Shown here: positions 32,002 to 42,442 of the stretch, piece after piece | Numbering within the stretch: the stretch's first letter is position 1 | Layout: each line of letters begins with the position of its first letter | Source of the DNA: Proteles cristata cristata | Taxonomy: Eukaryota > Chordata > Mammalia > Carnivora > Hyaenidae | DNA length: 64,000 nt | Assembly (NCBI GenBank): GCA_017311185.1 | Contig: JAESUZ010005463.1 | Location: 310,001 to 374,000 of the forward strand | Reading direction: 5' to 3' | Notes under the pieces: model-generated | The model's input: only the letters and a program-made list of their open reading frames with translations | The model's database searches: none | What the model was told of the DNA's origin: nothing | Made by a program: the position numbers and the translations under genes

Positions 32002-35000
32002 GTGAGTACTGGGGGGCGGGGGGGGAGTCCTTGGATACTGCTCTGGGAGGCCTTGGCCCAGAGCCTGGCTCTGCTGTAACCATGGCAACGGGGCCATTCT
32101 TGCTGCTGAGAAGTTGCGATGCTTCCCAGACGAACAGCCTTGTGACTCCCGTGGCCGCCCTCTGCCCTTTCTGTAGCTGACCCCAGCTCAGACCCACATG
32201 GTGGGTACAAGTCCAAGGCTGGGTGGGCACCATCAGTGGGTGGTCAAGGGAAAGGGGGAGGCAATGGGGGCAAGCGGCAGCGTTACCTTCTTAGGTTCAT
32301 TGGTGCTGCTGTGTATGGGGGTGGGCACAGCAGTGGCAGAGAGGATTTCTGGCCTCCCCGGGTGTGGCCAGCCGGGGGTGGAAGCTTGTGAAAGTGTCTG
32401 GGCAACAAACCACGTGGGAGAAGTGGCGCCAGGTGCTTGAGAAGGCAGCCTGTTTCCTCTGCCCCTCCCTCCATAATAGAATAAAATTAAAAGACAGAGA
32501 ACAGTGTTGTAGGTAAAAAGAAAAAATAAGTTGAAATGAGGACAGAAAGCGTCTAGAAAGCCTCTCAAGCCTACTGGTGGGAGGCCAGACCAAGATCCCT
32601 TCAGACTCCAAGACTGAATTGAATTGACTGAAATTCAACACATTTTTCTGGTGCCTCCCACATGCCCCGTGGAGAGTTACTGTCATGGCAACAAGGACCC
32701 AGGCTGGCTTGCGCCCCTCTCTCCAATGCCTGGCATAGAGTTAGGTGCTAGGAACTCCCAGATGAGGTCCGGGATTTGATCCTGCAAGGGATCCAGCCTG
32801 GCCCTTGCAGGATACTGCAAAAGTTCAGGGCATTCAGAACAGGGAGCAAGACTTAGACCCAGTGTTCTGGAACTTTCCAGATAGTGAGGAGCAAGAGGAG
32901 CAGTATGGGTGAGGTGCCACTTGAAATGGTTTCAGAAATGGACAGTGTTCACACAGGTAGAGGTGGGAAGGTGAAGACAGGGTCCCAGGTAGAGGGAACA
33001 GTGTAAGCAAAGGTTCAGCAGGTGGGACTGTGAGAGGCTGGGCTGGAAAGCCAGTTTGGGCTCAGATGACAGAGGCCTTGAAAATCAGACAGCAGGGGGC
33101 CTTGGAAGGTTTAAAATCTGGGGGTGGGATTGTGACTGGGAGTTACTCTGCTTTCGGAAGATCAGTCTGTGTCTGCTGTCGCAACCTTCTGGGCAGGAAG
33201 TGATGATGGTCTTGTTTGTGAGATGGCGTAGGAATGGAAGGCATGGCCTTGGCAGGGATTAGCTGTGGGGTGGGAGGGAGGGAGGGGTGCAGATCAGGGC
33301 TTGTAGATAGAAGGATGCTGGAGGGTGTTGGAGAAAGATGGGCTGTTGTAGCTTAGTGACTTAAAACAGAAACTGATTCTGTCCCTGGTCTGGAGGCCAG
33401 AAGTCTAAAATTAAGGTGTGGGCGGGGCCACGCCTCTTCCAAAGCTCCTTTCCACCTCTTCCTGCTTCTGGTGGCTCCTGGCATGCCGCATTTTGTGGTT
33501 GTATCACCCTAGTCTGTGTCTGTCTTCTCATGGCCTTTCCCTCTACATGTCTCCATTCTCTCCTCTTAGAAGGACACCAGCCATTGCATTCAAGGTGGGC
33601 CTTTTATCTGTAATGACCCCATTTCCAAATAAGGTCACATCTGAAGTTCTAAGTGAACAAGAACTTTGGGGGGGGGGGCGCTACTATTCAGCTCCCTCCA
33701 CAGGTTCCCATTTTGTTTTTGGGGGTGGTGGTGGGGGATGGGCCTCATTTGTCCCTGCACAAGGGACTGTCCTCAGGAGGAGTGTAGCCCCTCCCCCTCC
33801 CAGGAAGGGAGCTCCCTCCTCACTTGCTCTTCCTTCAGCCTCCTCTTCTGTCTTGTGGGGGCAGGAGTGACACCCTTGCAGGGACAGGGTTGCGTTGGCT
33901 TTGGGGCCCTTGAGGGTGCAGAGCAGCGGCGAGTCTACGGCCATGCTGTCCCGGTTTGCTGGCCTGTTTCTCAGGGTGGAAGCTGGAGAAAACAGGCTTA
34001 AATTTGGAAATGGTGGTCAATCTGCAGAGCTAAAGGAAGTCAGTCTGGGGGAAGGCAGATTATCCAAGGACAGAGTTTCTGGTGCCACCCGTGCGTGCCA
34101 GGGTGGCACAGTGCTTTTCTAGGACTCAGTCCCTCCTTGGAGACCACAGGTGGCAGGCCCCAGAGACTCCAGACCAGGACACAGGTAAGGGCAGCTAGGG
34201 TAGGATTTCCAGCGTAGAGTGAGCAGTCATGGGTGACTGCCACACGAGAAAGAGGACCAGGTGTGGACAGATACTAATTTTTAAAGACAAGATACAAAAT
34301 CAGATTTTTAGGTGAAAACTCTGTGAACCAGATGTGGCCGTTGGGACACCAGTTTGCAACCGTCCTTGGAGGTCAGTGGTCCTCAAAGTGCAGTCCCCAG
34401 ACCGACAGCAACAGCATCTTGGAACTTGTTAGAAATACAAATTCAGGGGCGCCTGGGTGGCTTAGTCAGTTAAGCGTCCGACTTTCGCTTAGGTCATGAT
34501 CTCGCGGTTCGTGGGTTCAAGCCCTGCTTCGGGCTCTGTGCTGACTGCCAGCTCAGAGCCTGGAGCCTGTTTCAGTCTGTGACTCCCTCTCTCTCTGACC
34601 CTCCCCTGCTCACGCTGTCTCTCTCTCTCTCCTAGAAATAAATAAAACATTAAAAAAAAAAAAAAAGAAATACAAATTCAATGGGCCCACCCCAGACCTG
34701 CTGAATCAGACACTATGGAGCTTAACTAGCTTTCCAGAAAATGCAGGTGTATTTTCCTGATTCCTTGCTCAAGGTGAACCCCCAAAGTGCTCAGTAAATG
34801 AGATCATGTTGTGGTGTTCACATACTAGGGGCCAAGCTGTCTGGTCAGGACAGCGAGTGAGTCGGACAGATGGTGCTAGACACAGAGATTGCGGGGGCTG
34901 GTGCAGGCACGGGAGAGCTGGGAGAGGATGGCGTCATGGTGAGACCTTGAACAAGGTCTGCCGTGTGAGAGGGTACCCAGTGCAGGGGCAAAGTGTGAGC

Positions 35001-38000
35001 AAAATCTGGGAACCAGGAATGATCTTGATGTGCAGGGGTCCTCAGCTGAGGGGCTTCATGGTTTAGAGGTGAGACAGCATGCGCACAGACGCACCCATTC
35101 AGAGTGTGTTGATCTGTTCCTTCATCCAAATATCGGGTCAAGCACTTGGGAAGAGGCAGAGATAGCAAATGCAAGGTGTGTTGCAAATTTGTCACCTTGA
35201 GAAAATGTGGTTGGCAGATTGCCGTGAGAGGAGGCGCTGGTGGGCTGTAGCCCATCTTGGGCATGGGGCTTGAGTCCACCCAGGGTGCTCCTGGTGAGGG
35301 CCCAGCTGGAGCACAGGCATTTGCAGCAGGACTGAGGAGAGTAAGTGACAAGAAGCAGGCCTAGGCCGGTGAGGGATCAAGAACAAAAGTCTCCCTGGGG
35401 CGCCTGGGTGGCTCAGTCCGTTAAGGGTCCAATAATTTCTGCTCAGGTCATTGATCTCACAGTTTGTGATTTGGAGCCTCGCATCTGGCTCCTTGCTGAC
35501 AGTGTGGCGCTTGCTTGGGATTTTCTCTCTCCCTCTCTCCCTGTCCCTCCCATGTGCTGTCTCTCTCCCTCTCAATAAATAACTTAAAAAAAAAAAAGTC
35601 TCCCTAAGTTCCAGGGAGGTGAGTAGGGAAGGTCCAATCAGTAATTGCTACTCGTGACCAGCGATGTGTCAAACCTGGCTATTTTGGAGGGAAAAAAGAA
35701 AAAAATTTCTGCTTTTGACTATAACAATAATGTATTGATTGTAGAATATAAAATATGTCCTACAAAATATAAAGAAGATAAAAATCTTCCATAGAGATTT
35801 GATACGTTGCCTTCCACTACACGTCCACTGCAGTTCCTCTGTACGCACATGTGTATGTAATTAACGTAATTCACATGCTGTGACACCCAGAGGAGGTGCC
35901 TTTAGTCATGCTTTAAGATTTTACTAAGCATATCATGAGTATATATATTTTTATCACATAAGCATATCATAAACATTCTTTGACAATGTGGTTTTTTTCA
36001 TCTTATTTATTTTAGAGAAAGAGAAGAGAGAGAGTATGTGTGCATGAGGGACAGGAGCAGAGGGAGAGAGAGAGAATCCCAAGCAGGCTGCTGGCTGAGC
36101 CCAGAGCCTGACTAGGGGCTTGATCCCATGACACTGGGATCATGATCTGAGCCGAAGCCAAGAGTCAGAGGCTGAACTGACTGAGCCACCCAGGTGCCCT
36201 GACAATGTGGTTTTTATTTGCTCCATTCATTAATGAACATCTGGGCCATTTACAGATTTTCACTATTATAACAGTACGGCAATGGGAGGCTTTGTCCACA
36301 AATCTTTTGGTGATGGGTCTCTTTTTTTGTTTTCTTCACCTTTATCCCTAGAAATGAGTTTAATGGGTCAAAGGGTGTGGACATTATTAAGTTCACTAAT
36401 AATAAAATTGCCAAATTGCTTTCCAGGATAAGAGACCTACCTCACTGCTTTGCCAGCACCAAGTTTTATTAAAATGAAATTTAAAAAACCCACTTTCCAT
36501 TTTGATAGGTGAAACATGGCACCTGATTGTTTTAGTATGTATTTCTTTACCTTTTTTGATGAGTTTGATGTTTTAGATACATCTCCTGCTCCTCTGTGTT
36601 TCCTTTCTGCTCTGATCAGTATGACTGTTGTTCATATTTTTTGCAAATTCTCAGATTTTTTTTGTTGATTAAGTGTGTGTGGGGGGTGGGGGGGGGCGAA
36701 GAGAGGGAGTGAGAATCCCAAGCTGACCCTGCACCATCAGTGTGGAGCCCAATGCCGGTCTCAAACTCACAAACCATGAGGTCATGACCAGAGCAGGAAC
36801 CAAGAGTCGGACGTTTAACTGACTGAGCCGCCCAGATGCCCCTCTCAGCTATTTTTTGTAAGTGTATTCAATTCTGGGGATCAGAAAAGCTGTTTTTGAA
36901 GTCACAGTGTCACCTAGTGGTAAAGACTGGTAATGTTCATGAGACAGCAGCTTGTTTGCTGGCAGGGAAAAGAAACAGCCTGATTTGCTTGCTTTTCAGA
37001 ATGGGCAAACTGGAAGGGCTGTAGTTAATTGTACCTCTGAGAGGGATGCCTAGGTCAGTTAGAGCAGAGAGGAAAATGGTTCTGGTCACCCAAGAGTCAT
37101 TTGTGGAGCTGGAGCTAGAAAGTCCACATCTCCTGAATTCCCAGATGGAAATGTGGACGTAGACTTTGAGGACACATCAGCCCTAAATGGTGTAGGGGTG
37201 GTTTCCCAAGGGGCAGGAGTGGGGAGGAGACTGGACACCAACCTCAGGGTGTGGCAGGTGGGGGGCTCTGCTGGCTAAGGGTAGGGGTGTACCGGCCAGA
37301 CTGCTCATGCTTGCTTGGCCTTGCTGTCTGAGCCTGGGCCCCAGGGGAAACATCTCCGGTGGTGGGAAGGCCTCCTCGGGTCTCTGTGCCCCTGTCCCTC
37401 CTGTGACAGGGAAGAGGGAGGGCAGACGTGCACAGCTTTGCACAGGCAGGGCAGGGTACTCACATGTTCCTGTTGTGCACGGTCCACAGATCTTGGGATC
37501 CTCCTTGGCATGGCCTTGGGGAACGAGGGTTTGGAGATGTGGCCCTTGACCCAGAGTGACGAGTGCGCAGTCACCGGCTTTCTTCGGGACAAGCTGCAGT
37601 ACAGGAACCGCCTTCAGTACATGGTAACTGTGAACCCCCCAGTGTGTTCCCCTTCCCAAGCTCCTGGCTCCACAGGGTGTAGGACGTCTGGGGCCTTAGC
37701 CCTGAGCTGACTGTGGTCCCTTTCTCCAGCTTTCTCCCCCACACACACCAGGGTACCTGGTCCACACTTACTGTCCCCTCTCCTGCCAGCTGTCCCTGGG
37801 GACCTCTTGCTTCTGCTACTTGATCTCACCTTTGATCCCATCTCCAGGTGACACTCACCCTGTCACTCAGGAAATGGGTTCCAGGAGGCCTTGGGGGAAC
37901 TCCAGGCACTGGATATTCGCAGGGCACATAAGGACCTAGAGGTTGGAATGCACGGCTCTGTGTAGGGCAGAGAAGCCCATGTGGCACCGTGGCTCTGAAA

Positions 38001-41000
38001 GGCTTTTTTTTTTTCTCCCCCTCTGACAGCTTTCCTGAGCTATAACTCACATACCATGCTATTCACCTGTGTAAGTGTATGGTCAGTGGTTTTAGTATAT
38101 TGCCAGAACAGTGCAAGCAGCACCATAGTAAGTTTAGAGCATTCTCGTTTTAAAAAATGTTTATTTCTGAGAGAGAGACAGAGCATGAGCAGGGGAGAGG
38201 CAGAGAGAGAGGGAAACACAGAATCTGAGGAAAGGTCCTGTCAGCACAGAGCCCAATGGAGGGCTCGAACTCATGAACCACAAGATCATGACCTGAACAA
38301 AACCTGGGTGCTCTCTCTCTCAGAAATAAATAAAACATTAAAAACATTTTTTTAAATGTTTGGTTTTTTTGAGAGAGAATCACAGAATGTGAGCAGGGGA
38401 GGGCCAGAGAGAGAGGGAGACAGAGAATATGAGGCAGGCTCCAGGCTCTGGGCTAACAGCACAGAGCCCAATGCAGGGCTCAGACTCACGAACCGTGAGA
38501 TCATGACCTGAGCCGAAGTCAGACACCCAACCAGCTGAGCCAACCAGGCGCCCCCCAAGTGCATATTCTTCATAGAAGGCTACCTTTGCTATCAAAGGCC
38601 TGGTCCTTGGTCCTCTCCTCCTGCACCAAATTGTCTGGGAGCTGGGGGAGGCTGTTTGAGCCTTTTGTGACTCTGACCTCATGGTTTGTTCTTGTACTTC
38701 CCCAGAAACACTACTTCCCCATCAACTACAGGGTCAGCGTGCCTTATGAGGGGGTGCTCAGAATGGCCAACATCACCAGGCTGGTGAGAAACCCCTCCTG
38801 GGCTGGGAGACCCTTGCCTCAAGGGACACACCGTGGGCCCAGCCTGAGAGGCACATTGGTCTTGGCAGGTCGTGTTGCCTGGGGCCCTTTCCAGCCCCAC
38901 AAGCAAGCCTGCCCTCGGCTCAGGCCCACGGTTGCTCCCATCCACAGTGGATGCCCGTGGTCTGCTCTCTTTGTGAGCACAAGTTGGGTGGCGGGTGGTC
39001 AGAGCAGTGGTGGGGAGGGTCCAGAGGCCCGAGTCTAAGGGCTTCAACGATTTCTCCTGTCCTCACAGCAGAGGGCTCGGGTCAGCCAGCAGGAGCTGCG
39101 ATATCTGTGGGTCTGGGTGAGCCTCAGTGCTACTGAGTCGGTGCAGGAAGTGTTGCTAGAGGGCCACCCATCCTGGAAGTTCCTGGAGGAGGTACATACG
39201 CTGCTGCTGGATGTCCAGCAAGGCCTCATGGTGAGCTGTGCAGAGGGTGTGTGTGTGTGCGTGTGTGTGTGTGTGTGCGCGTGTGTGTGTAGCTAAGAAA
39301 TGTTGAGGGAGGATGGAAACACATGGAAAGTTCCAGCATGTCCTGAAATGTATGGGAGAGAGGAAGAGAAGGCCAGCAGTGCCCAGTGGGTGGCCTGGGC
39401 TAGGGGCCAGGAGATGTTTAGGCTCCGTCTGTCTTGCTCTGTGATCAAGGGCAAATCATTGAACCCTCTGGCTTTGTTTCTGGAGGCTCCTTTTGCGGGG
39501 AAACAGGGGAGGAAGCATGAGTGGGTGGAGTGATGAAAAGAGGAGGTTTTTAGGTCTATGCAGCTCTTCTGTATGACACTGTAATGATGGACAGATGACA
39601 TCATGCCTTTGTCCAAGTCCGCAGCACGTACAACACAGAGAGTGAACCCTAGTATAAAGTATAGACTTCCAGGTAATAATAATAATGATAAGGTTCCTGA
39701 TAACTGCCTGTTCAACAGGGGTGAGCTGAGGCTTCAGGAATGCATCCTCTAAAAAGCCTGCAGAGTAAGGTCACGGGGTCAGTGTGAGTCCATACAGGCC
39801 ACGTCTGTGCTGTGGGAGCCCCTCCCCACGTCATTCTGCCCTCCTCCCTAGTGCCAGGTGTCCTCAGAGGCCCAGGGCACACTTGTCTTGGGGACCCCTG
39901 CCCTGGGGATCTCCACTTGCTGCCCAGCCGGAGCTGTGAGCTAGGTGACACATGGGCTTAGAAGCCCGCAGCTGCTGGGAGTTCTGGTGAGGCTCTGGTT
40001 TTGGCAGAGGATTGGAGGCCCAGCCTTCTCCTTGGTGGCTCTCTCATTTTTGTGGGCAGCGTGAGTGGAAGCTGACCTGAAGAGAGAGTTTTGCATCCTT
40101 GATTTTTCTCGAGAGAGCCTGACTCTGAGCTCTTGGGAGCTGCAGAGGAGGCTGTGGGTGGGCTGAGACCTCTCCACCCAGGTTGTTCAGAGTTCAGAGT
40201 TACCCAGCTTTAAAGAAAATTTGTTTTAATGTTTGTTTATTTTGGAGAGAGAGAGAGAGAGAGAGAGAGAACATGGGAGGGGCAGAGAATCTGAAGCAGG
40301 CTTTGCACTGACAGCAGCAGGCCTGATGTGGGGCTTGAACCCATGAACTGAGATCATGACCTGAGCTGAAGTTGGACGTTTAACTGACTGAGTCACCCAG
40401 GTGCCCCTAGCTGGCTTTTTTTTTTTTTTTTTTAAATTTTAGAGAGGGGGAGAGAGAGGGAGAATGAGAACATGGCAGGAGAGAGGGAGAGAGAGAAACC
40501 CAAGCAGGCCCTGTGCTGAGTGTTGTGAGCCCATGTGGGGGACAAGCCCATGTCCCTGGGATCATGACCTGAGCCAAAATCAAGAGCCAGACACTCAACT
40601 GACCGAGTCACCCAGGGACCCCTGATTTAACCAGCCTCTTCTTTATCACAGAGTTAACTGTTTATGACCCATTCCTAATATGCCCAGCATCTGGTGGGCA
40701 GTGGACTATCCCTGCTGGGCCGTGGGGAAAGGTCCCTTCTCCCTCCTGTCACCCTTGCTTCTCTTTCCAAATCCTTGTAGATTAGCTTTTTAGGGTTTCT
40801 GTGGCAAATGACCACTATCTGGTGGTGTGAAACTACAGAAGTTCTTCTGCCACAGGCTTGCAGACAGGAGCTCTGCACTCAGGGTACCTGCACGGCCATG
40901 CTCTCTCCGAAGGTTCTAGGGAAATACGAACTTCCTGCCTCCTCCAGCTGCTGCTGGCTGCTACTGCTGTTGGCTTGTGGTCACATGACTCCAACCTCTG

Positions 41001-42442
41001 CCTCGGCCCTCACATGGCCTTTCCCTCTGTGCCGTGTGTCCTTTCTCTCACAGGGACACCAGTCATTGGAATTAGGGCCCACCCTAAATTCAAAATGATC
41101 TCACCTGGAGATCCTTAATTCCATCTGCAAAGATCCTCTTTACAAATAGGGTCACATTCACAGGTACCAGGGGTTAGGAATTGGACATGGCTTTTTTTGG
41201 GGGAGTGGGGATTGGCCGGTCACAACCCAGTACAATTCGACTCAATATACCACCTTTAGGAAGGCCCTCCTCCAGCTCAGGCCCCACATTTCCTTTCTAC
41301 TCAATGTCTTCTGCAACAGCCCTGGCCCCCGGCTTGGTCCCCCCACTGTGCCCTCCTGCCCCCCACACCATGCTGGCTGTTTTTAAATACTGTCAGAGAG
41401 GCACCTGAGCTTGGAGCCAGAGACCCGCGCAGCCCGTGTGCCTTGCACCCAGGCATCCTCATGATACGACCTTCATGAGGGTCCTTTGTCTCCTTCATTG
41501 AGGGCAGAGCAGGTCTCTGAATCCCGAGGACAGTCTTCCCAGCCCAGGTTGTGTGGTGTTGGCCGGGCCTGGGCAAGCACGGCGAGGATGCTCCCCCGCT
41601 CCTCCCTGCACCCGGCCCCCCGCAATCATTTTCCCAAAGATGGAAAACAGGAACCTCTGTGTCTGGCTTGGGTGAGGGGCATTGAGGGGGACCCTCCCAG
41701 GAAACCTGGCACCTGCAGGAAGAGGGAGAGAAATTCCCCATTAGCCTCCTGTCAACAGGAAGTCCCTTTCTCTGAGGTTCGTGCAGCTCCCAGTGGGGCA
41801 ACCTCCAGGGTTCTCCTGGACGTGGCTCTGCGTCTTCACTAGCGTTGGGGGTGGTGGTGCCTGTGGTCCTGACTGTCTCCACGGGTCTCGCGCCTTCCAG
41901 GACTCGGAGGTCAGCCCCAAGGTGGAAGCGGTGGTGTCGCTCCTGAGCGCCCCCAGGCTGAGCCGGAAGCTGGTGCGACCCAAAGCCCTGCTGGACAACT
42001 GCTTTCGGGTCATGGAACTGCTGTACTGCTCTTGCTGTAAGGAGCTCTGAGTGGAAGGGGCTGGGGGCAGGATGCCGGGCTTCTGAGCCCAGGTCTCTGA
42101 GCCGAGCCAGGACCCTCTCGGGCATGCCCTCCACTCCCCAGGGCTGTAGGACGTTTCTGAAAGCCAGGATGGGCCCCGGGGCCAAGAACAGTGAGGCTTG
42201 GTCTGGAGCCGAGGTAGGTGTTGACCACTCCTGCGCTCTTTTCCCCCCCACCCCCACTGTTCCCTGCAGGTAAACAAAGTTCCGTCCTAAATTGGCAGGA
42301 CTGTGAGGTGCCGAGCCCTCAGTCCCACAGCCCGGAGCCCTCATCGCAGTGTGTAGCTGCCCAGCTGTACCCTCTGCCCCAGCAGCCCCCCATCTCCCTG
42401 CCCCGCTCCCCAGGACCCAACACAGGACCCCCGGCTCAGTGA
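31974..42442 (+). CDS. IL34: Interleukin-34, spliced gene (6 coding exons)
   Basis: Secreted cytokine that binds CSF1R and supports macrophages, microglia and Langerhans cells (family knowledge). The CDS joins 31974-32001, 37490-37623, 38706-38783, 39069-39230, 41901-42036 and 42270-42442. Every junction is GT-AG and the phases close to 236 codons plus TGA. The product starts MPRGFAWLHY with a hydrophobic signal peptide of about 20 residues; the mature chain would start NEGLEMWPL. Visible family marks are N76 in an N-I-T glycosylation sequon, C35, C168, C177, C179, C180 and C191, and the blocks RPKALLDNCFRVMELLYCSC and SVLNWQDCEVPSPQS. The human protein is 242 aa; this one has a shorter, shifted C-terminal tail. 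The start ATG has A at -3. The gene converges on MTSS2, as in human 16q22.1. Confidence 0.96.
32002..33329. other. IL34 intron 1, 5' part
   Basis: Starts gtgagtact followed by a G-run at 32011-32025. 32850-33090 has weak L2-like text. No gene on either strand. Confidence 0.45.
33330..33680 (-). mobile_element. MLT1-type MaLR LTR relic
   Basis: Antisense text: gcttagtgacttaaaacaga, ctggaggccagaagtctaaa, gaaggacaccagccattgca and ccatttccaaataaggtcac. Confidence 0.7.
33681..34370. other. IL34 intron 1, no feature
   Basis: Unique sequence with overlapping chance frames on both strands. No domain or splice support. Confidence 0.35.
34371..34790 (+). mobile_element. MER5A relic interrupted by a SINE
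   Basis: ggtcctcaaagtgcagtccc and gaacttgttagaaatacaaa (34371-34445), then the SINE, then gggcccaccccagacctgct and gaatcagacactatgg (34681-34790). The two halves rejoin into one MER5A. Confidence 0.8.
34446..34666 (+). mobile_element. CAN-SINE, cttaggtcatg subfamily, with perfect TSD
   Basis: Flanked by gaaatacaaattca at 34432-34445 and 34667-34680. Full head ggggcgcctgggtggcttag and clean poly(A). Confidence 0.95.
34791..35384. other. IL34 intron 1, no feature
   Basis: Unique sequence; open frames on the minus strand (34845-35351) lack recognisable domains. Confidence 0.35.
35397..35593 (+). mobile_element. CAN-SINE with TSD
   Basis: Flanked by aaaagtctccct at 35385-35396 and 35594-35605. 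Confidence 0.92.
35690..36655 (-). mobile_element. Old L1 remnants around a SINE
   Basis: AT-rich L1M-like text on both sides of the SINE at 35997-36199 (for example ctccattcattaatgaacat, gaaatgagtttaatgggtca, taggtgaaacatgg). Confidence 0.45.
35997..36199 (-). mobile_element. CAN-SINE with TSD
   Basis: Flanked by tgacaatgtggttttt at 35981-35996 and 36200-36215 (16 bp, perfect). Confidence 0.93.
36656..36842 (-). mobile_element. CAN-SINE, diverged
   Basis: Minus copy with a G-run (ggggggtggggggggcg) in place of the usual GA body; head ggggcatctgggcggctcag. Confidence 0.8.
36843..37489. other. IL34 intron 1, 3' end
   Basis: Unique, repeat-free. A weak CTCF-like cacctagtgg occurs at 36911-36920. 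It ends with the exon 2 acceptor. Confidence 0.35.
37490..37623 (+). CDS. IL34: IL34 coding exon 2
   Basis: 134 nt, acceptor ccacag, donor ATG|gtaact. Codes the rest of the signal peptide (LGILLGMALG) and the mature N-terminus NEGLEMWPLTQSDEC through RLQYM. C35 is present. The phase is 0 at the 3' end (54 codons accumulated). Confidence 0.96.
37624..38149. other. IL34 intron 2, 5' part
   Basis: Unique sequence; 38020-38149 is weakly L1-like (gctataactcacataccatg). No gene. Confidence 0.35.
38150..38310 (-). mobile_element. CAN-SINE, head-truncated
   Basis: Minus copy that stops after gatcatgacctgaacaaaac; its head end is joined to a plus-oriented SINE tail. Confidence 0.75.
38311..38345 (+). 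mobile_element. Plus-oriented CAN-SINE tail fragment
   Basis: ctctctctctcagaaataaa then taaaacattaaaaaca, with no body. It sits between two minus-oriented SINEs. Confidence 0.6.
38346..38556 (-). mobile_element. CAN-SINE
   Basis: Full minus copy with head ggcgcctggttggctcagct. Confidence 0.88.
38706..38783 (+). CDS. IL34: IL34 coding exon 3
   Basis: 78 nt, acceptor cccag, donor CTG|gtgaga. Codes KHYFPINYRVSVPYEGVLRM then ANITRL. N76 lies in the N-I-T sequon, the glycosylation position of human IL-34 (N-V-T there). Confidence 0.96.
39069..39230 (+). CDS. IL34: IL34 coding exon 4 (NAGNAG acceptor)
   Basis: 162 nt, donor ATG|gtgagc. Codes QRARVSQQELRYLWVWVSLS through LLLDVQQGLM. The acceptor reads cacagcag, so splicing at the second AG (after 39071) would drop only Gln81. 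The receptor-binding helical core motif LLEGHPSWK is intact. Confidence 0.96.
39248..39290. repeat. (GT)n microsatellite just after IL34 exon 4
   Basis: Imperfect GT run with GC interruptions, starting 18 nt after the exon 4 donor. Confidence 0.9.
39291..40213. other. IL34 intron 4, no feature
   Basis: Unique sequence with no recognised repeat apart from short AT runs at 39676-39690. No gene. Confidence 0.35.
40214..40407 (-). mobile_element. CAN-SINE
   Basis: Minus copy, head ggggcacctgggtgactcag, GA-rich body. Confidence 0.87.
40421..40622 (-). mobile_element. CAN-SINE
   Basis: Minus copy, head ggggtccctgggtgactcgg, 14 bp from the previous SINE. Confidence 0.85.
40785..41245 (-). mobile_element. 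MLT1-type MaLR LTR relic
   Basis: Antisense text: ctctccgaaggttctaggga, ctcacagggacaccagtcat, ttagggcccaccctaaattc, ccttaattccatctgcaaag and cacaggtaccaggggttagg. Confidence 0.75.
41246..41900. other. IL34 intron 4, 3' end
   Basis: GC-rich unique sequence up to the exon 5 acceptor. A long antisense frame crosses it but has no support. Confidence 0.35.
41901..42036 (+). CDS. IL34: IL34 coding exon 5
   Basis: 136 nt, acceptor cttccag, donor T|gtaagg. Codes DSEVSPKVEAVVSLLSAPRL then the most conserved IL-34 block, KLVRPKALLDNCFRVMELLY, with C168, C177 and C179. It ends with one base of the C180 codon. Confidence 0.97.
42270..42442 (+). CDS. IL34: IL34 coding exon 6 (terminal)
   Basis: 173 nt of coding sequence, acceptor ccctgcag. 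Codes CKQSSVLNWQDCEVPSPQS through QLYPLPQQPPISLPR and then SPGPNTGPPAQ, stop TGA at 42440. A segment resembling the human C-terminus (GSVR..RAQG.GLLP) is present in another frame at about 42432-42479, so the tail has shifted relative to human. Confidence 0.93.

Noticed and set aside
31687..32233. Overlapping minus-strand frames of 128-166 codons
   Set aside because: Antisense to the IL34 first coding exon and leader, mutually overlapping, no domain or codon-bias support.
33418..33870. 150-codon plus-strand frame in IL34 intron 1
   Set aside because: Runs through an MLT1 LTR relic and a G-run; no domain.
34446..34520. tRNA-like A and B boxes, as in many other places
   Set aside because: These are the tRNA-Lys-derived heads of CAN-SINEs, not functional tRNA genes; no folded acceptor stem or proper 3' end.
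36911..36920. cacctagtgg as a CTCF site
   Set aside because: Matches only part of the core and has no supporting context; kept only as a mention.
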